From Paracoccaceae bacterium (GTDB lineage Bacteria > Pseudomonadota > Alphaproteobacteria > Rhodobacterales > Rhodobacteraceae), in the NCBI GenBank assembly GCA_023259435.1, contig JALRHZ010000004.1, positions 1 through 52,880 on the forward strand: a stretch of DNA of 52,880 bases, written 5' to 3'. The notes under the pieces are model-generated. The model was not told where the DNA came from, did not search any database, and saw nothing but the letters and a program-made list of their open reading frames with translations. Position numbers and translations under genes: made by a program. Positions 7,559-16,499 of the stretch are shown piece after piece. Within the stretch, counting starts at the first letter, position 1, and each line of letters starts with the position of its first letter.

Positions 7559-9595
7559 GTGAAGATTACAAAACACATTTTACTGGGAACAACCTTGTTG
7601 TTTTCAACTGCATTGTCTGCAGCAGCAGGCGGCCATGGTCAAAAGACACTCGGCCAAACAACTGCATTGATCGCAGAAGCTGGCCTTGCCGACATCGAGC
7701 TGACAGATGGCAAAAGCGGCAATACGCACTTCCCGTTTGCAAAATTCAAAGCGCTCGCAACAGTCGGTGAAGTAGATGCCGAAACTGGTTTGGCGCTTAC
7801 AGGCTATCCCGATGGAAATGCGGCATGGTTAGTGAACGACTCAACTGTTCGTGTCATGTATCAATCCGAATCTTATGCCACGATGGGCAGCGCCCCGAAC
7901 CCAGAAACATACCCATGGGTCATGGAAAACGGTGTATCCTTTACCGGATCACATATGCACACCATCGATTTTGACCGTGCCGCATTCGCAGACTTCATGA
8001 ACAATGATTCTGCTGCGGCTGATATGGTAAAAGGATCGGGAAAATTGTTCCACACCGTCTACAACGCTTTCGGTGAAAAAGTGACAAAGCCATCGTTTGA
8101 CCCAACAAACTTGGGCGCAAAATGGGGCAACCAAACACGTCCAGACGGAACACTGGTGCCATTCACGTCCAAGTTCCGCCTCACTCAGGCAGATTTCTTC
8201 TTCCAAAGCTTCTGTGGCGGTTGGTACGAGCAGGCCAATAAATACGGTGCGGGCATGGGCTTTGCCGATGACATCTGGCTTGCAGCAGAAGAATGGTCAA
8301 TTGGTCGTATGTTCCCTGCAGGCGATGCCGACGCAAATGCCACCATGGGCCTCGCCTCTGTTGCTGTCGATATCGCGAATGGCGTGGCTTACACAGCGCC
8401 AGCCTTGGGGCAAACAGGCTATGAAAAAATGATGCCGATCAATTCGGGTCACAAAGATTATGTTGTGATTGTCACGTCAGGCTATAACCACAGCCAAGAA
8501 CCGTCACCGCTTAAGGTATATGTCGGAATGAAGGATCGCAATGCAGACGGATCTGTAATTGACTACACAACCGCAAACGATCGCGATGCATTCTTGGCGC
8601 GCAATGGCCTGTTGTTTGGTAAGTTGTATGGCATGGCCGTTTCCAACGACACAGCCGCGACATTGGTCGCAGAGCCAAATCCAGCAGCGAAGATGATTGA
8701 CGAATATGTGCAAAACGCAGATGCGCCAAAGTCATTCGCCGCAAACTTTGTTCCAACATCGTATCAGTGGGGCGGCTGGGATAAACCAGTAGCAGTCCAA
8801 GATACAGAAATGATGCTGTGGGAAAAAGAAGACGAACAGCCAGAGGGTCATATTTACTTTAACGGTGACAGCAAGGTTGAACACGTCGCAGCTGATCCAT
8901 CGGGCGCACCGCGCTATTTTGCGAACCTGACCAACAAAGGTGCGTTGATGATGGTTGATTTCGGTGCATTCGAATTCGATGGGGAAACATTGCCAGCGCT
9001 ATTGCCTGCAAACGTGACACGGTCCGTTGCCGCGGTTGACGGTGCATTGACCCTGGAAATCGGTGACGAATTCAAGACTGTCGATGGCGATGCGTCAATC
9101 CATATGGAAGCGGGTCAGGCCAAAATGGTTGCGCCAGATGGCCTATACTGGGCGAAAACCTCAGATGGTGATTACCTGATCGTTGACGAAGATTCAGGCA
9201 ATGACTTTGGCGAGCGCAAATATGTCCTATCCTTGGATGAAAACTTGGACGTCGCAGCGGGTCACTTGTTGGCGATTGCCGGTGGCAAGCATAGTCCCCG
9301 TTACCAAGCGGGCGTATCTGCACTCGGTGGCGCATTCACCAAACCTGGCACAACAGAATTTTCTGGAACATGGCCTGTGACTGCATTGATCGCCAAGAAA
9401 GACGATGGATCGTTCTACTCGGCAGAAGAGCTGAAAGGAACTGCACGTCAGGACATCCGCGGACAGATTGCAACTGCGGACCAGACATTCATCGGTGTCG
9501 TGCAGGCGCGTCCAGAATCCTCTGGCGCTGTCGAAGCAAACGGGGCTGATGCAGGTGGACAGATCTTTATGTTCACTATGGATCCAGCCAAGTAA
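7559..9595 (+). CDS. large secreted protein, possibly PhoX/DUF839-like
   Basis: 678-residue exported protein with a Sec signal peptide (MKITKHILLGTTLLFSTALS, cleaved near AAAGG). I prefer the GTG at 7559 because GGAG lies six bases before it and the peptide then starts directly with a signal sequence; an ATG at 7547 is in frame but has no ribosome-binding site. The mature part is acidic, with many Asp/Gly turns, and includes WLAAEEWSIGRMFPAGDAD and a segment with SPLKVYVGMKDRNADG. The latter recalls the YVG-K-D blades of DUF839/PhoX-type beta-propeller phosphatases. I cannot identify the complete PhoX metal and phosphate ligands, so the assignment is tentative. A strong terminator follows at 9622-9647. 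It is a single-gene unit. Confidence 0.5.
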   Translation: MKITKHILLGTTLLFSTALSAAAGGHGQKTLGQTTALIAEAGLADIELTDGKSGNTHFPFAKFKALATVGEVDAETGLALTGYPDGNAAWLVNDSTVRVMYQSESYATMGSAPNPETYPWVMENGVSFTGSHMHTIDFDRAAFADFMNNDSAAADMVKGSGKLFHTVYNAFGEKVTKPSFDPTNLGAKWGNQTRPDGTLVPFTSKFRLTQADFFFQSFCGGWYEQANKYGAGMGFADDIWLAAEEWSIGRMFPAGDADANATMGLASVAVDIANGVAYTAPALGQTGYEKMMPINSGHKDYVVIVTSGYNHSQEPSPLKVYVGMKDRNADGSVIDYTTANDRDAFLARNGLLFGKLYGMAVSNDTAATLVAEPNPAAKMIDEYVQNADAPKSFAANFVPTSYQWGGWDKPVAVQDTEMMLWEKEDEQPEGHIYFNGDSKVEHVAADPSGAPRYFANLTNKGALMMVDFGAFEFDGETLPALLPANVTRSVAAVDGALTLEIGDEFKTVDGDASIHMEAGQAKMVAPDGLYWAKTSDGDYLIVDEDSGNDFGERKYVLSLDENLDVAAGHLLAIAGGKHSPRYQAGVSALGGAFTKPGTTEFSGTWPVTALIAKKDDGSFYSAEELKGTARQDIRGQIATADQTFIGVVQARPESSGAVEANGADAGGQIFMFTMDPAK

Positions 9596-9621
9596 TTTTA
9601 GCAGCCATTTTTAGATCTTCT

Positions 9622-9647
9622 AAGGGCCTCTTCGGAGGCCCTTTTTT
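9622..9647 (+). terminator. rho-independent terminator
   Basis: AAGGGCCTC (9622-9630), UUCG tetraloop, GAGGCCC and a run of T. It lies 27 bases past the stop of the secreted-protein gene and is a textbook intrinsic terminator. Confidence 0.92.
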
Positions 9648-9836
9648 ATCTGACAATTGAAATCACTCCAAAATTCCTGTCTTTGCTGGCAGACCATGGC
9701 CATTATCGTATCGCATCCAAGGCGAACTTATTCGCCTTTCTCGCTGGTTTTGGCCATCAAATTCACAGTTGACGAAAAACGCACTGTGGTTACATGATAT
9801 TCCATTGGACATGGGGTCCCCCAAAGCATTTGGAAT

Positions 9837-10808
9837 ATGACAATGAAATATGCCGTCGACGGGCCTAAGCGTTATGTTTTTCTTCTGTTGGATGGCTTTT
9901 CGCCTATGGGGTTTAATTGCGCCTTGGAAACCTTGGCGCATGTTAATCGGCATAAATCGAATAAAACCTATTATACATGGCGAATTTTAAGCGAAAGAGG
10001 CACCTATGCCGAGGGGTGGAACGGCATTCAAATCGCTTGTGATGAGGGGCTTGTTCCTTTGGAACCTAATGAGACATTGGTGGTTGTTGGCGGAGAGAAT
10101 ATCCTTGAGGCCACGACCAAACCACTTCTGAATTGGCTGCGCCGAGAAGCCCGCAAAGGCATTGATATTGGCGCAATCTCTTCTGCGGTCTATCCGTTGG
10201 CAAAGGCAGGGCTTTTGCATAAACGGCATGCAACAACCCATTGGGAATACCATGCAACCATGTCTGAGACGCTATTGGACGTCCAGATCTTGGATAATAT
10301 TTTTGATGATGATGGTAAAATCTTTACCTGTGCTGGTGGGGCATCTTGTATGGATTTGATGCTGCATCGCATTACCAAAGACTATGGCGAGGAACTTGCG
10401 TTTTGGGTCGCAGACCAGATGATCTATTCGGCGCCACGGACCTCGACAAACGCGCAACGAATGTCTGTTTTGAACAAAACAGGCGTCCGCCACATAAAGC
10501 TCGCGCAAGCGGTTGATCTGATGTGGGCAAATCTCGAAGAGCCAATTCCGCCGTCTGAATTGGCAGATGTTATTGGGATTTCGACACGGCAACTCGAACG
10601 CCTATTTCGGCGGTATTTAGAGACCTCTCCAAAGAAATATTACCTAGAACTAAGACTAGAAAAAGCGCGCAATCTATTGCGGCAAACGAGCATGTCAATC
10701 ATAGACATCGCTGTTGCCAGCGGTTTTCAATCACCGTCTCATTTCTCGAAATGTTACAAAAAACATTATGGCGTATTGCCCAGCCGTGAGGGGTTTTCCT
10801 CGTCTTAA
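9837..10808 (+). CDS. GlxA family transcriptional regulator (AraC type)
   Basis: 323-residue regulator. The N-terminal domain (about residues 10-190) is DJ-1/PfpI-like, with VFLLLDGFSPMGF and VVVGGENILEATT. The C-terminal AraC-type HTH (about 220-320) has two helix-turn-helix units (ELADVIGISTRQLERLFRR and IIDIAVASGFQSPSHFSKC). This architecture includes the regulators of glycine betaine, carnitine and dimethylglycine catabolism (GbdR, CdhR). Which quaternary amine it senses, if any, is not shown by its neighbours. Two in-frame ATGs, 9837 and 9843, are equally possible. It is monocistronic, about 160 bases upstream of the hemerythrin gene. Confidence 0.88.
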   Translation: MTMKYAVDGPKRYVFLLLDGFSPMGFNCALETLAHVNRHKSNKTYYTWRILSERGTYAEGWNGIQIACDEGLVPLEPNETLVVVGGENILEATTKPLLNWLRREARKGIDIGAISSAVYPLAKAGLLHKRHATTHWEYHATMSETLLDVQILDNIFDDDGKIFTCAGGASCMDLMLHRITKDYGEELAFWVADQMIYSAPRTSTNAQRMSVLNKTGVRHIKLAQAVDLMWANLEEPIPPSELADVIGISTRQLERLFRRYLETSPKKYYLELRLEKARNLLRQTSMSIIDIAVASGFQSPSHFSKCYKKHYGVLPSREGFSSS

Positions 10809-10968
10809 AGTGGCTCAACTGTACCTGCCCTCGTTCTCCCCATCCAACTCTGCGTTCAGCGGGTTGGACATATCCAGACCTGCTGCTATTTGGGTGACAT
10901 AGCGACACGTTTCCATCGCAACCTGTGATGGTTTGGGAACAACTAAGGCCGAACAGGAAAGGGTTACA

Positions 10969-11562
10969 ATGGATCCCAGAAAAGAGAAATTGACCGAATT
11001 CGATCTAGCGGACTTGAACGTCGACTTTGGCACGCGACCCAAAATGGAGCCCCTGTCAGGAGTAAAAGACCACCACCGCCGTCAAGGCATGCATTTGGCC
11101 GCAATCCACCGGATGCATTTACGGGACATGAAGCAGATTGGCGGCTTGATCCAAGAGGTGATGGTGGATCACTCTAAGTCAGCAGAGTTATTGACCGCTA
11201 TTCAACAGGCTGAATTCGGAAAAAACATGCGTTTGGTTGGTACTTTGTGTGGTCGCGAATGTCAGGTTTTGACGTTTCATCATGATGCAGAGGAAAATAT
11301 GATTTTCCCGCAGTTAGAGCAGCAAAATATTACGATTTTGACTAAAGTCGTTGTGCGATTAAAACAAGAGCATCTTATCGTTCATGAGTTGCTTGATCGC
11401 CTCGAAGAAAGTGCGCAGGTTTTGGTAAACTCGCCGTCGATTGAGCAAGGGCAAAAAACACAGGCGATCTTTGATCAATTGTTTCGCGTTGTTGTCTCTC
11501 ACTTTGGTTATGAAGAGACAGAATTACGCGATGCCCTTGGCCTGTTTGTTCCAGTGATCTAA
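10969..11562 (+). CDS. hemerythrin-domain protein
   Basis: 197-residue soluble protein with a hemerythrin-like four-helix core. Candidate iron ligands are spread as expected: H in MHLAAIHRMHLRDMK, HHDAEENMIFP (H..E), LKQEHLIVHELL and HFGYEETEL. Such domains bind a di-iron centre and serve O2, NO or iron handling. The start at 10969 (MDPRKEKLTEF) follows AGGAAAGGG; the frame extends to 10933, but that part is unlikely to be translated. A short N-terminal tail precedes the helices. No partner gene indicates whether it is sensory or protective. Confidence 0.82.
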   Translation: MDPRKEKLTEFDLADLNVDFGTRPKMEPLSGVKDHHRRQGMHLAAIHRMHLRDMKQIGGLIQEVMVDHSKSAELLTAIQQAEFGKNMRLVGTLCGRECQVLTFHHDAEENMIFPQLEQQNITILTKVVVRLKQEHLIVHELLDRLEESAQVLVNSPSIEQGQKTQAIFDQLFRVVVSHFGYEETELRDALGLFVPVI

Positions 11563-11629
11563 TCTCATCCTGTGCATGCGCGCTAGCAATTCTAGTGTCA
11601 AAATTCAAAATATCGGAAAGCCTCCTTTT

Positions 11630-12178
11630 ATGACAGATACAGAAATAGACGCCTCATCGCGGTTTCAAGATAGCCTGCCGCTTAGCTCTGACGCATTTAT
11701 TGCGCAGCTAACCGAATGGGGTTTGCCATTTGAGTATTTTGAGCATGTGCCCCTGCGCACAGTTGAGGACTCAAAAAAGGTGCAGTCCCAATTTCGCGCG
11801 CCCCAAGATGGTGGCGCACATATCAAGAATTTGTTCTTGAGGGATCACAAAAAACGCAATGTCTTACTCGTTGCTGAACAAGATAGCCCTGTGGATTTAA
11901 AAGCACTGAAAGACCAGCTGGGAACGGGTCGTCTATCGTTTGGTTCAGCGGATCGTTTGCTTGAGGTGCTTGGCGTCCGTCCAGGTGCGGTTACGCCTCT
12001 CTCCATGATAAATGGTCGTGCGCATAACGTCTTGTTTTTTATGGATGCTGAATTACGCAAGGCCGAGGTGATTTATATGCATCCTTTGGTCAATGATCGT
12101 ACCATCGAGATGACCATGGATACTTTGATGATGTTCTTTGAACAGATTGGGGTTGAACCTGTTTGGGTGGATTTTTAA
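11630..12178 (+). CDS. YbaK/ProX-type aminoacyl-tRNA deacylase
   Basis: 182-residue free-standing editing domain of the YbaK/INS superfamily. Such proteins hydrolyse mischarged tRNA, most often Ala-tRNAPro (ProXp-ala/PrdX type). The key Lys is in HIKNLFLRDHKKRNVLL (about residues 64-80), followed by LSFGSADRLLEVLGVRPGAVTPLSM, the family's substrate-pocket segment. The start at 11630 (MTDTEIDASSRF) is taken because the longer frame from 11576 covers the intergenic gap after the hemerythrin gene. It may share that gene's transcript (67-base gap). It ends convergent to the DHPS operon. Specificity for Pro versus Cys tRNA cannot be read directly. Confidence 0.85.
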   Translation: MTDTEIDASSRFQDSLPLSSDAFIAQLTEWGLPFEYFEHVPLRTVEDSKKVQSQFRAPQDGGAHIKNLFLRDHKKRNVLLVAEQDSPVDLKALKDQLGTGRLSFGSADRLLEVLGVRPGAVTPLSMINGRAHNVLFFMDAELRKAEVIYMHPLVNDRTIEMTMDTLMMFFEQIGVEPVWVDF

Positions 12179-12202
12179 TCCACCCGCTGCTCAAAACAGC
12201 TC

Positions 12203-13210
12203 TTAGCCCTGTGCAAGCTCTTGCGCTTGGGTGATATAATCTGTGGGGACAAGTAACCCGTTTTTATGTGCCGCCTCGCGTGCGGTGATCCGGCGCGTTC
12301 CTGGAAGGCGCGCACCCGGTGTGTCCGCAATATCATTCAAGAGAACCTCTAAACGATCTGCAAAATGTGCGGAGTTCTGCGGCTTTAGGGCCAAAAAGAA
12401 TTGACCTGACGCAGGCGACGGGCCGTCTGCCGTGAAATAAGATGACATTTCGGTGCTATAGTTGGCACCCGACAAAGTGGCCGACAAAATCTCGACCATC
12501 AATGCCAAAGCCGTTCCTTTTGCACCGCCTATGGGATTCATCGTTCCCTCAAGTGCGGCAACAGGGTCTGTCGTTGGATTACCATCTTTGTCCAAGGCCC
12601 AACCTTCTGGGATGGGTTGACCGGTCTTTTTGGCATTCATAACTTTACCGCGCGCAACCACAGAAAGCGATAGGTCTATCACCAAAGGGGCTTCATTCGG
12701 GCGTGGTGCGGAAAATGCAATCGGGTTGGTGCCAAACATCGCACGTTTTGATCCCCATGGCGCAATCGCAGCAGGCGCATTAGCCATCATGATGCCAATC
12801 ATCCCCGCCTGTGCAATTTTTTCCACTTGCAGCGACAGCGCGCCGCAATGGTGCGAATTCATAATCGACATGCTTGCAATACCGGTATCCGCTGCACGTT
12901 CGGTGCCTTCTTGGATCGCAAGGTCCAAAGCGGGATACGCAAAACCACAGCCTGCATCGATGGTGATCGCGCTGGGCGCATCATGCGCGATTTTTGGGAT
13001 GGCAAAGCCTTGGATTTTTCCTGTCTTGGCCTGAGCGATATAGTCAGACACGCGCGAAAAGCCGTGACCAACTTGGCCCTCGGCCTCTGCCAAAACTAGG
13101 GCGGTCGCCACAGAGACAGCATTGTCTTGACTGACGTCATTCGCTGCAAAAGCACGGGTCAGTAGATCAATGGCGTCGGGAATGGATATATTAGATTTTT
13201 GAACTGTCAT
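12203..13210 (-). CDS. Ldh family dehydrogenase (ComC/sulfolactate dehydrogenase-like)
   Basis: 335-residue NAD(P)-dependent oxidoreductase of the malate/L-lactate dehydrogenase (LDH2) family. Typical segments are MNSHHCGALSLQVEKIAQ (active-site His region), MMANAPAAIAPWGSKRAMFGTNP and MNPIGGAKGTALALM. In sulfonate degraders the family member ComC/SlcD interconverts sulfopyruvate and (R)-sulfolactate. As the last gene of the DHPS operon after suyAB, that is the likely substrate (inference from context). The start at 13210 has no clear Shine-Dalgarno sequence; a GC-rich hairpin (13221-13241) lies just upstream. It converges with the tRNA deacylase gene. Confidence 0.82.
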   Translation of the reverse strand: MTVQKSNISIPDAIDLLTRAFAANDVSQDNAVSVATALVLAEAEGQVGHGFSRVSDYIAQAKTGKIQGFAIPKIAHDAPSAITIDAGCGFAYPALDLAIQEGTERAADTGIASMSIMNSHHCGALSLQVEKIAQAGMIGIMMANAPAAIAPWGSKRAMFGTNPIAFSAPRPNEAPLVIDLSLSVVARGKVMNAKKTGQPIPEGWALDKDGNPTTDPVAALEGTMNPIGGAKGTALALMVEILSATLSGANYSTEMSSYFTADGPSPASGQFFLALKPQNSAHFADRLEVLLNDIADTPGARLPGTRRITAREAAHKNGLLVPTDYITQAQELAQG

Positions 13211-13220
13211 ATGATTGGAT

Positions 13221-13241
13221 GGGCGGCCATTGGGGCCGCCC
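13221..13241 (-). other. GC-rich stem-loop between suyB and the Ldh gene
   Basis: GGGCGGCC (13221-13228) and GGCCGCCC (13234-13241) form a perfect 8-bp stem with a 5-base loop. No U-tract follows. It ends 10 bases before the Ldh start codon, where a ribosome-binding site would be expected. Confidence 0.55.
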
Positions 13242-13250
13242 AAGTGTTCT

Positions 13251-14432
13251 TTAAGCAGAACGGTATAGTTTTGTCATCGAGAATTCGCGGTGTCCCAATG
13301 CTTCGGCTGCGGTGTTACGGCCGTTTGCTGTGCGGCAGATCATATCGATCAATTCATCACCGGCTTCGTCGATTGTCATTTCACGGCGCAAGATGCCTGA
13401 AACGTCTACATCCACGTGCTCGCTCATGGTGCGTACGGTGCGTGGGTTCGCGGTGATCTTAATCACTGGAACGATTGGGTTACCAACAACGTTCCCTTGA
13501 CCTGTAGGGAAGGTGTGGATCACAGCACCACCCGCGGCCATCAACGTCACACATTCCGCCGCCGCTGATGAGCTGTCCATGAAATACAGACCATTGCCAG
13601 AATTTGGCGCCTCTGCTGGTTCAAGAATGTCGATAAACTGCGATGTCCGACCGATTTTCTCAAGGTTGCCCAAGGCTTTTTCTTCGATGGTGGTTAGGCC
13701 GCCTTCGATGTTACCTTTGGTTGGCTGAGAGTCTGATAGGTCATCTGTTTGGTGTGCAAAGATAACGTCGTCTTGATATGCTTTCCACATCTTGTACCAA
13801 CGCTCGCCAACTTCTTCGTTGATGGCACGCTTTTGACAGATGTGTTCTGCACCTGTGATCTCGGATGTTTCACCAAAGAAACCTGTGATCCCTTCAGGAA
13901 GCAATTTGTCATACATGTTGCCAACGGTTGGGCAGGATCCCAAGCCTGTTGTTGTGTCCGACTCGCCACATTTTGTTGAGACCCAAAGCTCAGAGATAGA
14001 ACACTCTTCGCGCTGGTATTCAGATGTCATGTGAACAAAATCTTTCGCGGCCCAGCTGGCGCGGCGGATTGTTTCGAAATCACCGTTCTGTTCGATCGAG
14101 AATTCCGCAACAGGTTTGCCTGTGGCGCGGATGCCGTCGGCGATGCGCTTGGTCCAACCTGGTTCGATGCCGATCACAACAACGGCCGCGACGTTCGGGT
14201 TTGCACCTGTGCCGATCATTGTGCGGAAGTGTAATTCTAGGTCTTCGCCGAATTGAAGACGTCCATAGGCGTGTGGGATCGCCAATGTGCCTTTGACGTT
14301 GTTTGCAACTGCTTCACATGCGGCGTTTGAAATGTCGTCGACAGGAAGGATAACAACGTGGTTGCGCACGCCAACGCGGCCGTTCTCACGGCGATACGCT
14401 TTGACGGTCATGTTTGAGTATTTAGAAGCCAT
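13251..14432 (-). CDS. suyB: (2R)-sulfolactate sulfo-lyase subunit beta
   Basis: 393-residue UxaA-family protein, the large subunit of the SuyAB lyase that splits (R)-3-sulfolactate into pyruvate and sulfite. The family markers are visible: [19 protein letters not shown] near the N-terminus, [38 protein letters not shown] (likely iron-binding Cys residues) and [16 protein letters not shown]. The pairing with a separate SAF-domain subunit next door separates it from fused altronate or galactarate dehydratases. The ATG at 14432 has GGTAAGGAGAAC upstream. It lies 12 bases downstream of suyA. It completes desulfonation in the DHPS pathway. Confidence 0.92.
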   Translation of the reverse strand: MASKYSNMTVKAYRRENGRVGVRNHVVILPVDDISNAACEAVANNVKGTLAIPHAYGRLQFGEDLELHFRTMIGTGANPNVAAVVVIGIEPGWTKRIADGIRATGKPVAEFSIEQNGDFETIRRASWAAKDFVHMTSEYQREECSISELWVSTKCGESDTTTGLGSCPTVGNMYDKLLPEGITGFFGETSEITGAEHICQKRAINEEVGERWYKMWKAYQDDVIFAHQTDDLSDSQPTKGNIEGGLTTIEEKALGNLEKIGRTSQFIDILEPAEAPNSGNGLYFMDSSSAAAECVTLMAAGGAVIHTFPTGQGNVVGNPIVPVIKITANPRTVRTMSEHVDVDVSGILRREMTIDEAGDELIDMICRTANGRNTAAEALGHREFSMTKLYRSA

Positions 14433-14444
14433 GATATGTTCTCC

Positions 14445-14735
14445 TTACCAGCGCTTAGTTTTGCAGTTGTGTGTGTGAACGTGGGCACCTTTTGGGATGT
14501 CCGCGATGATTTTCCCGATGTCTTCACCGTATTTGATGGCTGTGTCGCCGTCTTTCAGGTCTTTCAACGCGATCTTGTGACCGATTGGAACATCTGCGCC
14601 AGAAGTAAGGCGGAATGTTGAATTGTCGTGCGTTACACATACAAGCATGTCTGTGCCTGCGGTTAGCCCTTCGACGACGACAACCCCAACGTTGTCTTCG
14701 TGTTCATGGACAAGGAGGTGTGGAATTTCAGTCAT
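14445..14735 (-). CDS. suyA: (2R)-sulfolactate sulfo-lyase subunit alpha
   Basis: 96-residue SAF-domain protein, the small subunit of sulfolactate sulfo-lyase. It contains FLVHEH-type features (PHLLVHEHEDNVGVVVVEGL) and ends with HVHTHNCKTKRW, where the His residues fit the SuyA metal or substrate region. The start at 14735 (MTEIPHLL) follows GAGGAGACC. The five extra codons of the longer frame overlap the end of hpsP. It is 11 bases downstream of hpsP and just upstream of suyB. Length is typical for stand-alone SuyA. Confidence 0.92.
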   Translation of the reverse strand: MTEIPHLLVHEHEDNVGVVVVEGLTAGTDMLVCVTHDNSTFRLTSGADVPIGHKIALKDLKDGDTAIKYGEDIGKIIADIPKGAHVHTHNCKTKRW

Positions 14736-14746
14736 ATGAGGTCTCC

Positions 14747-15739
14747 TCAAACGTTTGGTTTCAATATAATTTTGGGGCTAGAGACCCGTGCTGCGTCAAT
14801 ATCAGCAAAAGCCTCTGCTCCGGTTTCGAGTGGACGGACGTCCATCCAATCCAGCGCGCCGAGCCGTCCCTCAAAGATGGCTTGCGCGGTCTGTCTAAAG
14901 TCCTCGGCGGTATAAGTATAAGTACCGATGAACGTTATTTCTTGTAAGGTCATGCGGCGGATATCTAGGCCACCTTCAGATGCGCCAAGTCCGATGTGAC
15001 CTATCACACCACCGGGGCGCACCATGGCCGAAGCCGTTGCCCGTGTCGCAGGATAGCCAACGCCGTCAACGCAAAGGTCAAACTCGGGCGACAGGCCTTC
15101 GGCAGAGGCAAGTGCAGTGATATTGCAATGTGCGTTGATAAAGTCGCGGCGCATATCGTTTGGCTCAATGAGGGTCACATTTGTAATGCCTTGCGCAAAA
15201 CATGACAACGCTGCGCCGACACCTATCGCACCGCCCCCAAGGATAAGCGCCGATGCACCATCCGCTTGCGCGCCCAAAACATCTCGGCATAGGCGCACTG
15301 TATGCCATCCACAGGCAATGGGTTCGGCCAGTGCCGCTTGGTCACTTGTAACGTGGTCTGGCACTTCGACAAGGTTATGTACAGGCATTGCAACCAAGTC
15401 TGCAAAAGACCCCTGACGCGGAGGCATTGAGATAATCTGACGCTTAGGACACAGGTTGTCTTTGCCCGATTTACAGTATGCGCATGCGCCGCAGGTGACC
15501 AATGGATTGATCGTTACACGCTTTCCGGAAAGGGGGCCTTGTACGACAACGCCGGCAGCTTCATGGCCAAGGATAAGAGGCGCAGGTCGCCGTTCATCTG
15601 TGCCGTGATACGCGTGCATGTCAGATCCGCAAATCCCCGCGCTTTCGATCCTAACAAGGGCATCACCCTCAGCCAAAACTGGATCAGCCATATCTTGATA
15701 GGCCAATGAATTCTTACCGGTGTAAACTAGAGCTTTCAT
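14747..15739 (-). CDS. hpsP: zinc-dependent dehydrogenase HpsP (DHPS 2-dehydrogenase)
   Basis: 330-residue medium-chain (zinc) alcohol dehydrogenase. It shows the catalytic-zinc motifs CGSDMHAYHG and GHEAAG, and the structural-zinc Cys cluster CGACAYCKSGKDNLC. The nucleotide-binding motif is LILGGGAIGVGAA. In DHPS degraders HpsP works with the short-chain dehydrogenase HpsO to interconvert the stereoisomers of dihydroxypropanesulfonate via the 2-keto compound, so that both feed HpsN. The start at 15739 overlaps the hpsO stop by four bases (ATGA), so the longer frame to 15805 is unlikely. Assignment rests on family plus operon position. Confidence 0.85.
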   Translation of the reverse strand: MKALVYTGKNSLAYQDMADPVLAEGDALVRIESAGICGSDMHAYHGTDERRPAPLILGHEAAGVVVQGPLSGKRVTINPLVTCGACAYCKSGKDNLCPKRQIISMPPRQGSFADLVAMPVHNLVEVPDHVTSDQAALAEPIACGWHTVRLCRDVLGAQADGASALILGGGAIGVGAALSCFAQGITNVTLIEPNDMRRDFINAHCNITALASAEGLSPEFDLCVDGVGYPATRATASAMVRPGGVIGHIGLGASEGGLDIRRMTLQEITFIGTYTYTAEDFRQTAQAIFEGRLGALDWMDVRPLETGAEAFADIDAARVSSPKIILKPNV

Positions 15740-16497
15740 TTCGCAGTAAACCCTCCGTCGAGCATAAGAATTTGACCTGTCACATAGCTTGATGCATCTG
15801 AGCAAAAGAACAGCAAAGGGCCGTCCAAATCTTTGGGTTCGCCATTTCGCCCGATGCAGGTTTGCGCTGCATTTCGTGCGGCTCTTTCAGGGTCCCCAAA
15901 TACGGGTGCGGTCAACTCTGTTGGAAAGAACCCCGGACCAATTGCATTTGCGGTAATTCCATCCTTTGACCACGCCTCGGCCATTGCACGGGTAAGCTGG
16001 GTCACTGCGCCCTTTGATGCGCCATATGCAATTCCACCGGGAAAGGCGCGAAACGATTGCAGCGATGCAAAGTTCACGATCCGCCCCCATCCTTTGTCTT
16101 TCATGGCAGGAACCATCGCCTGTGCCAAAAAGAAGGGCGCACTTAGATTAATGGCCAAGGTTGCATCCCACCCCTGATCCGTCACATCATCTGCAACTTC
16201 ACGCGTGTTTAAACCAGCAGCATTAATTAAAATATCCGGCGCACCAAATACGCCGGATATCTCAGAAACAACCTGGGATAAATGTTCTCGGTCCGCAATA
16301 TCAGCTGCGACAGCTGCACAGTTCGGTCCTGCCTCTTGGCAAAGACTATCCAAAGCGTCTTGGCGACGTGCCACACCTACGACCTTTGCACCGGCGGCAG
16401 CCAATGCAAGGGCGGCTTGACGCCCAAGGCCAGAGCTTGCGCCTGTAACGCAAGCAATCTTGCCTTGGACATCAAAAAGTGGAGAGCCTACAGACAT
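15736..16497 (-). CDS. hpsO: short-chain dehydrogenase HpsO (DHPS 2-dehydrogenase)
   Basis: 253-residue classical SDR. The cofactor motif TGASSGLGRQAA is at about residues 18-29, the NAAG motif at 92-95, and the catalytic Ser plus YGASK (Y-x-x-x-K) at about 143-162. The C-terminal part has the usual dimer segment VTGQILMLDGGFTAK. Its place between hpsN (2-base gap upstream) and hpsP (4-base overlap downstream) matches the hps gene order known from DHPS-degrading bacteria. There HpsO and HpsP oxidise and re-reduce C2 of DHPS to racemise it. It is soluble and cytosolic. Confidence 0.85.
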   Translation of the reverse strand: MSVGSPLFDVQGKIACVTGASSGLGRQAALALAAAGAKVVGVARRQDALDSLCQEAGPNCAAVAADIADREHLSQVVSEISGVFGAPDILINAAGLNTREVADDVTDQGWDATLAINLSAPFFLAQAMVPAMKDKGWGRIVNFASLQSFRAFPGGIAYGASKGAVTQLTRAMAEAWSKDGITANAIGPGFFPTELTAPVFGDPERAARNAAQTCIGRNGEPKDLDGPLLFFCSDASSYVTGQILMLDGGFTAK

Positions 16498-16499
16498 GT

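Noticed and set aside
10815-10914. 33-codon minus-strand frame (METCRYVTQIAAGLDMSN...) in the gap before the hemerythrin gene
   Set aside because: Composition looks somewhat coding, but there is no firm ribosome-binding site, and it lies in the promoter region of the hemerythrin gene. Not enough to call a gene.
13251-14735. Altronate dehydratase (UxaA) split into two genes
   Set aside because: The split SAF and UxaA subunits, the sequence features and the hps context fit SuyAB; no hexuronate genes are nearby.
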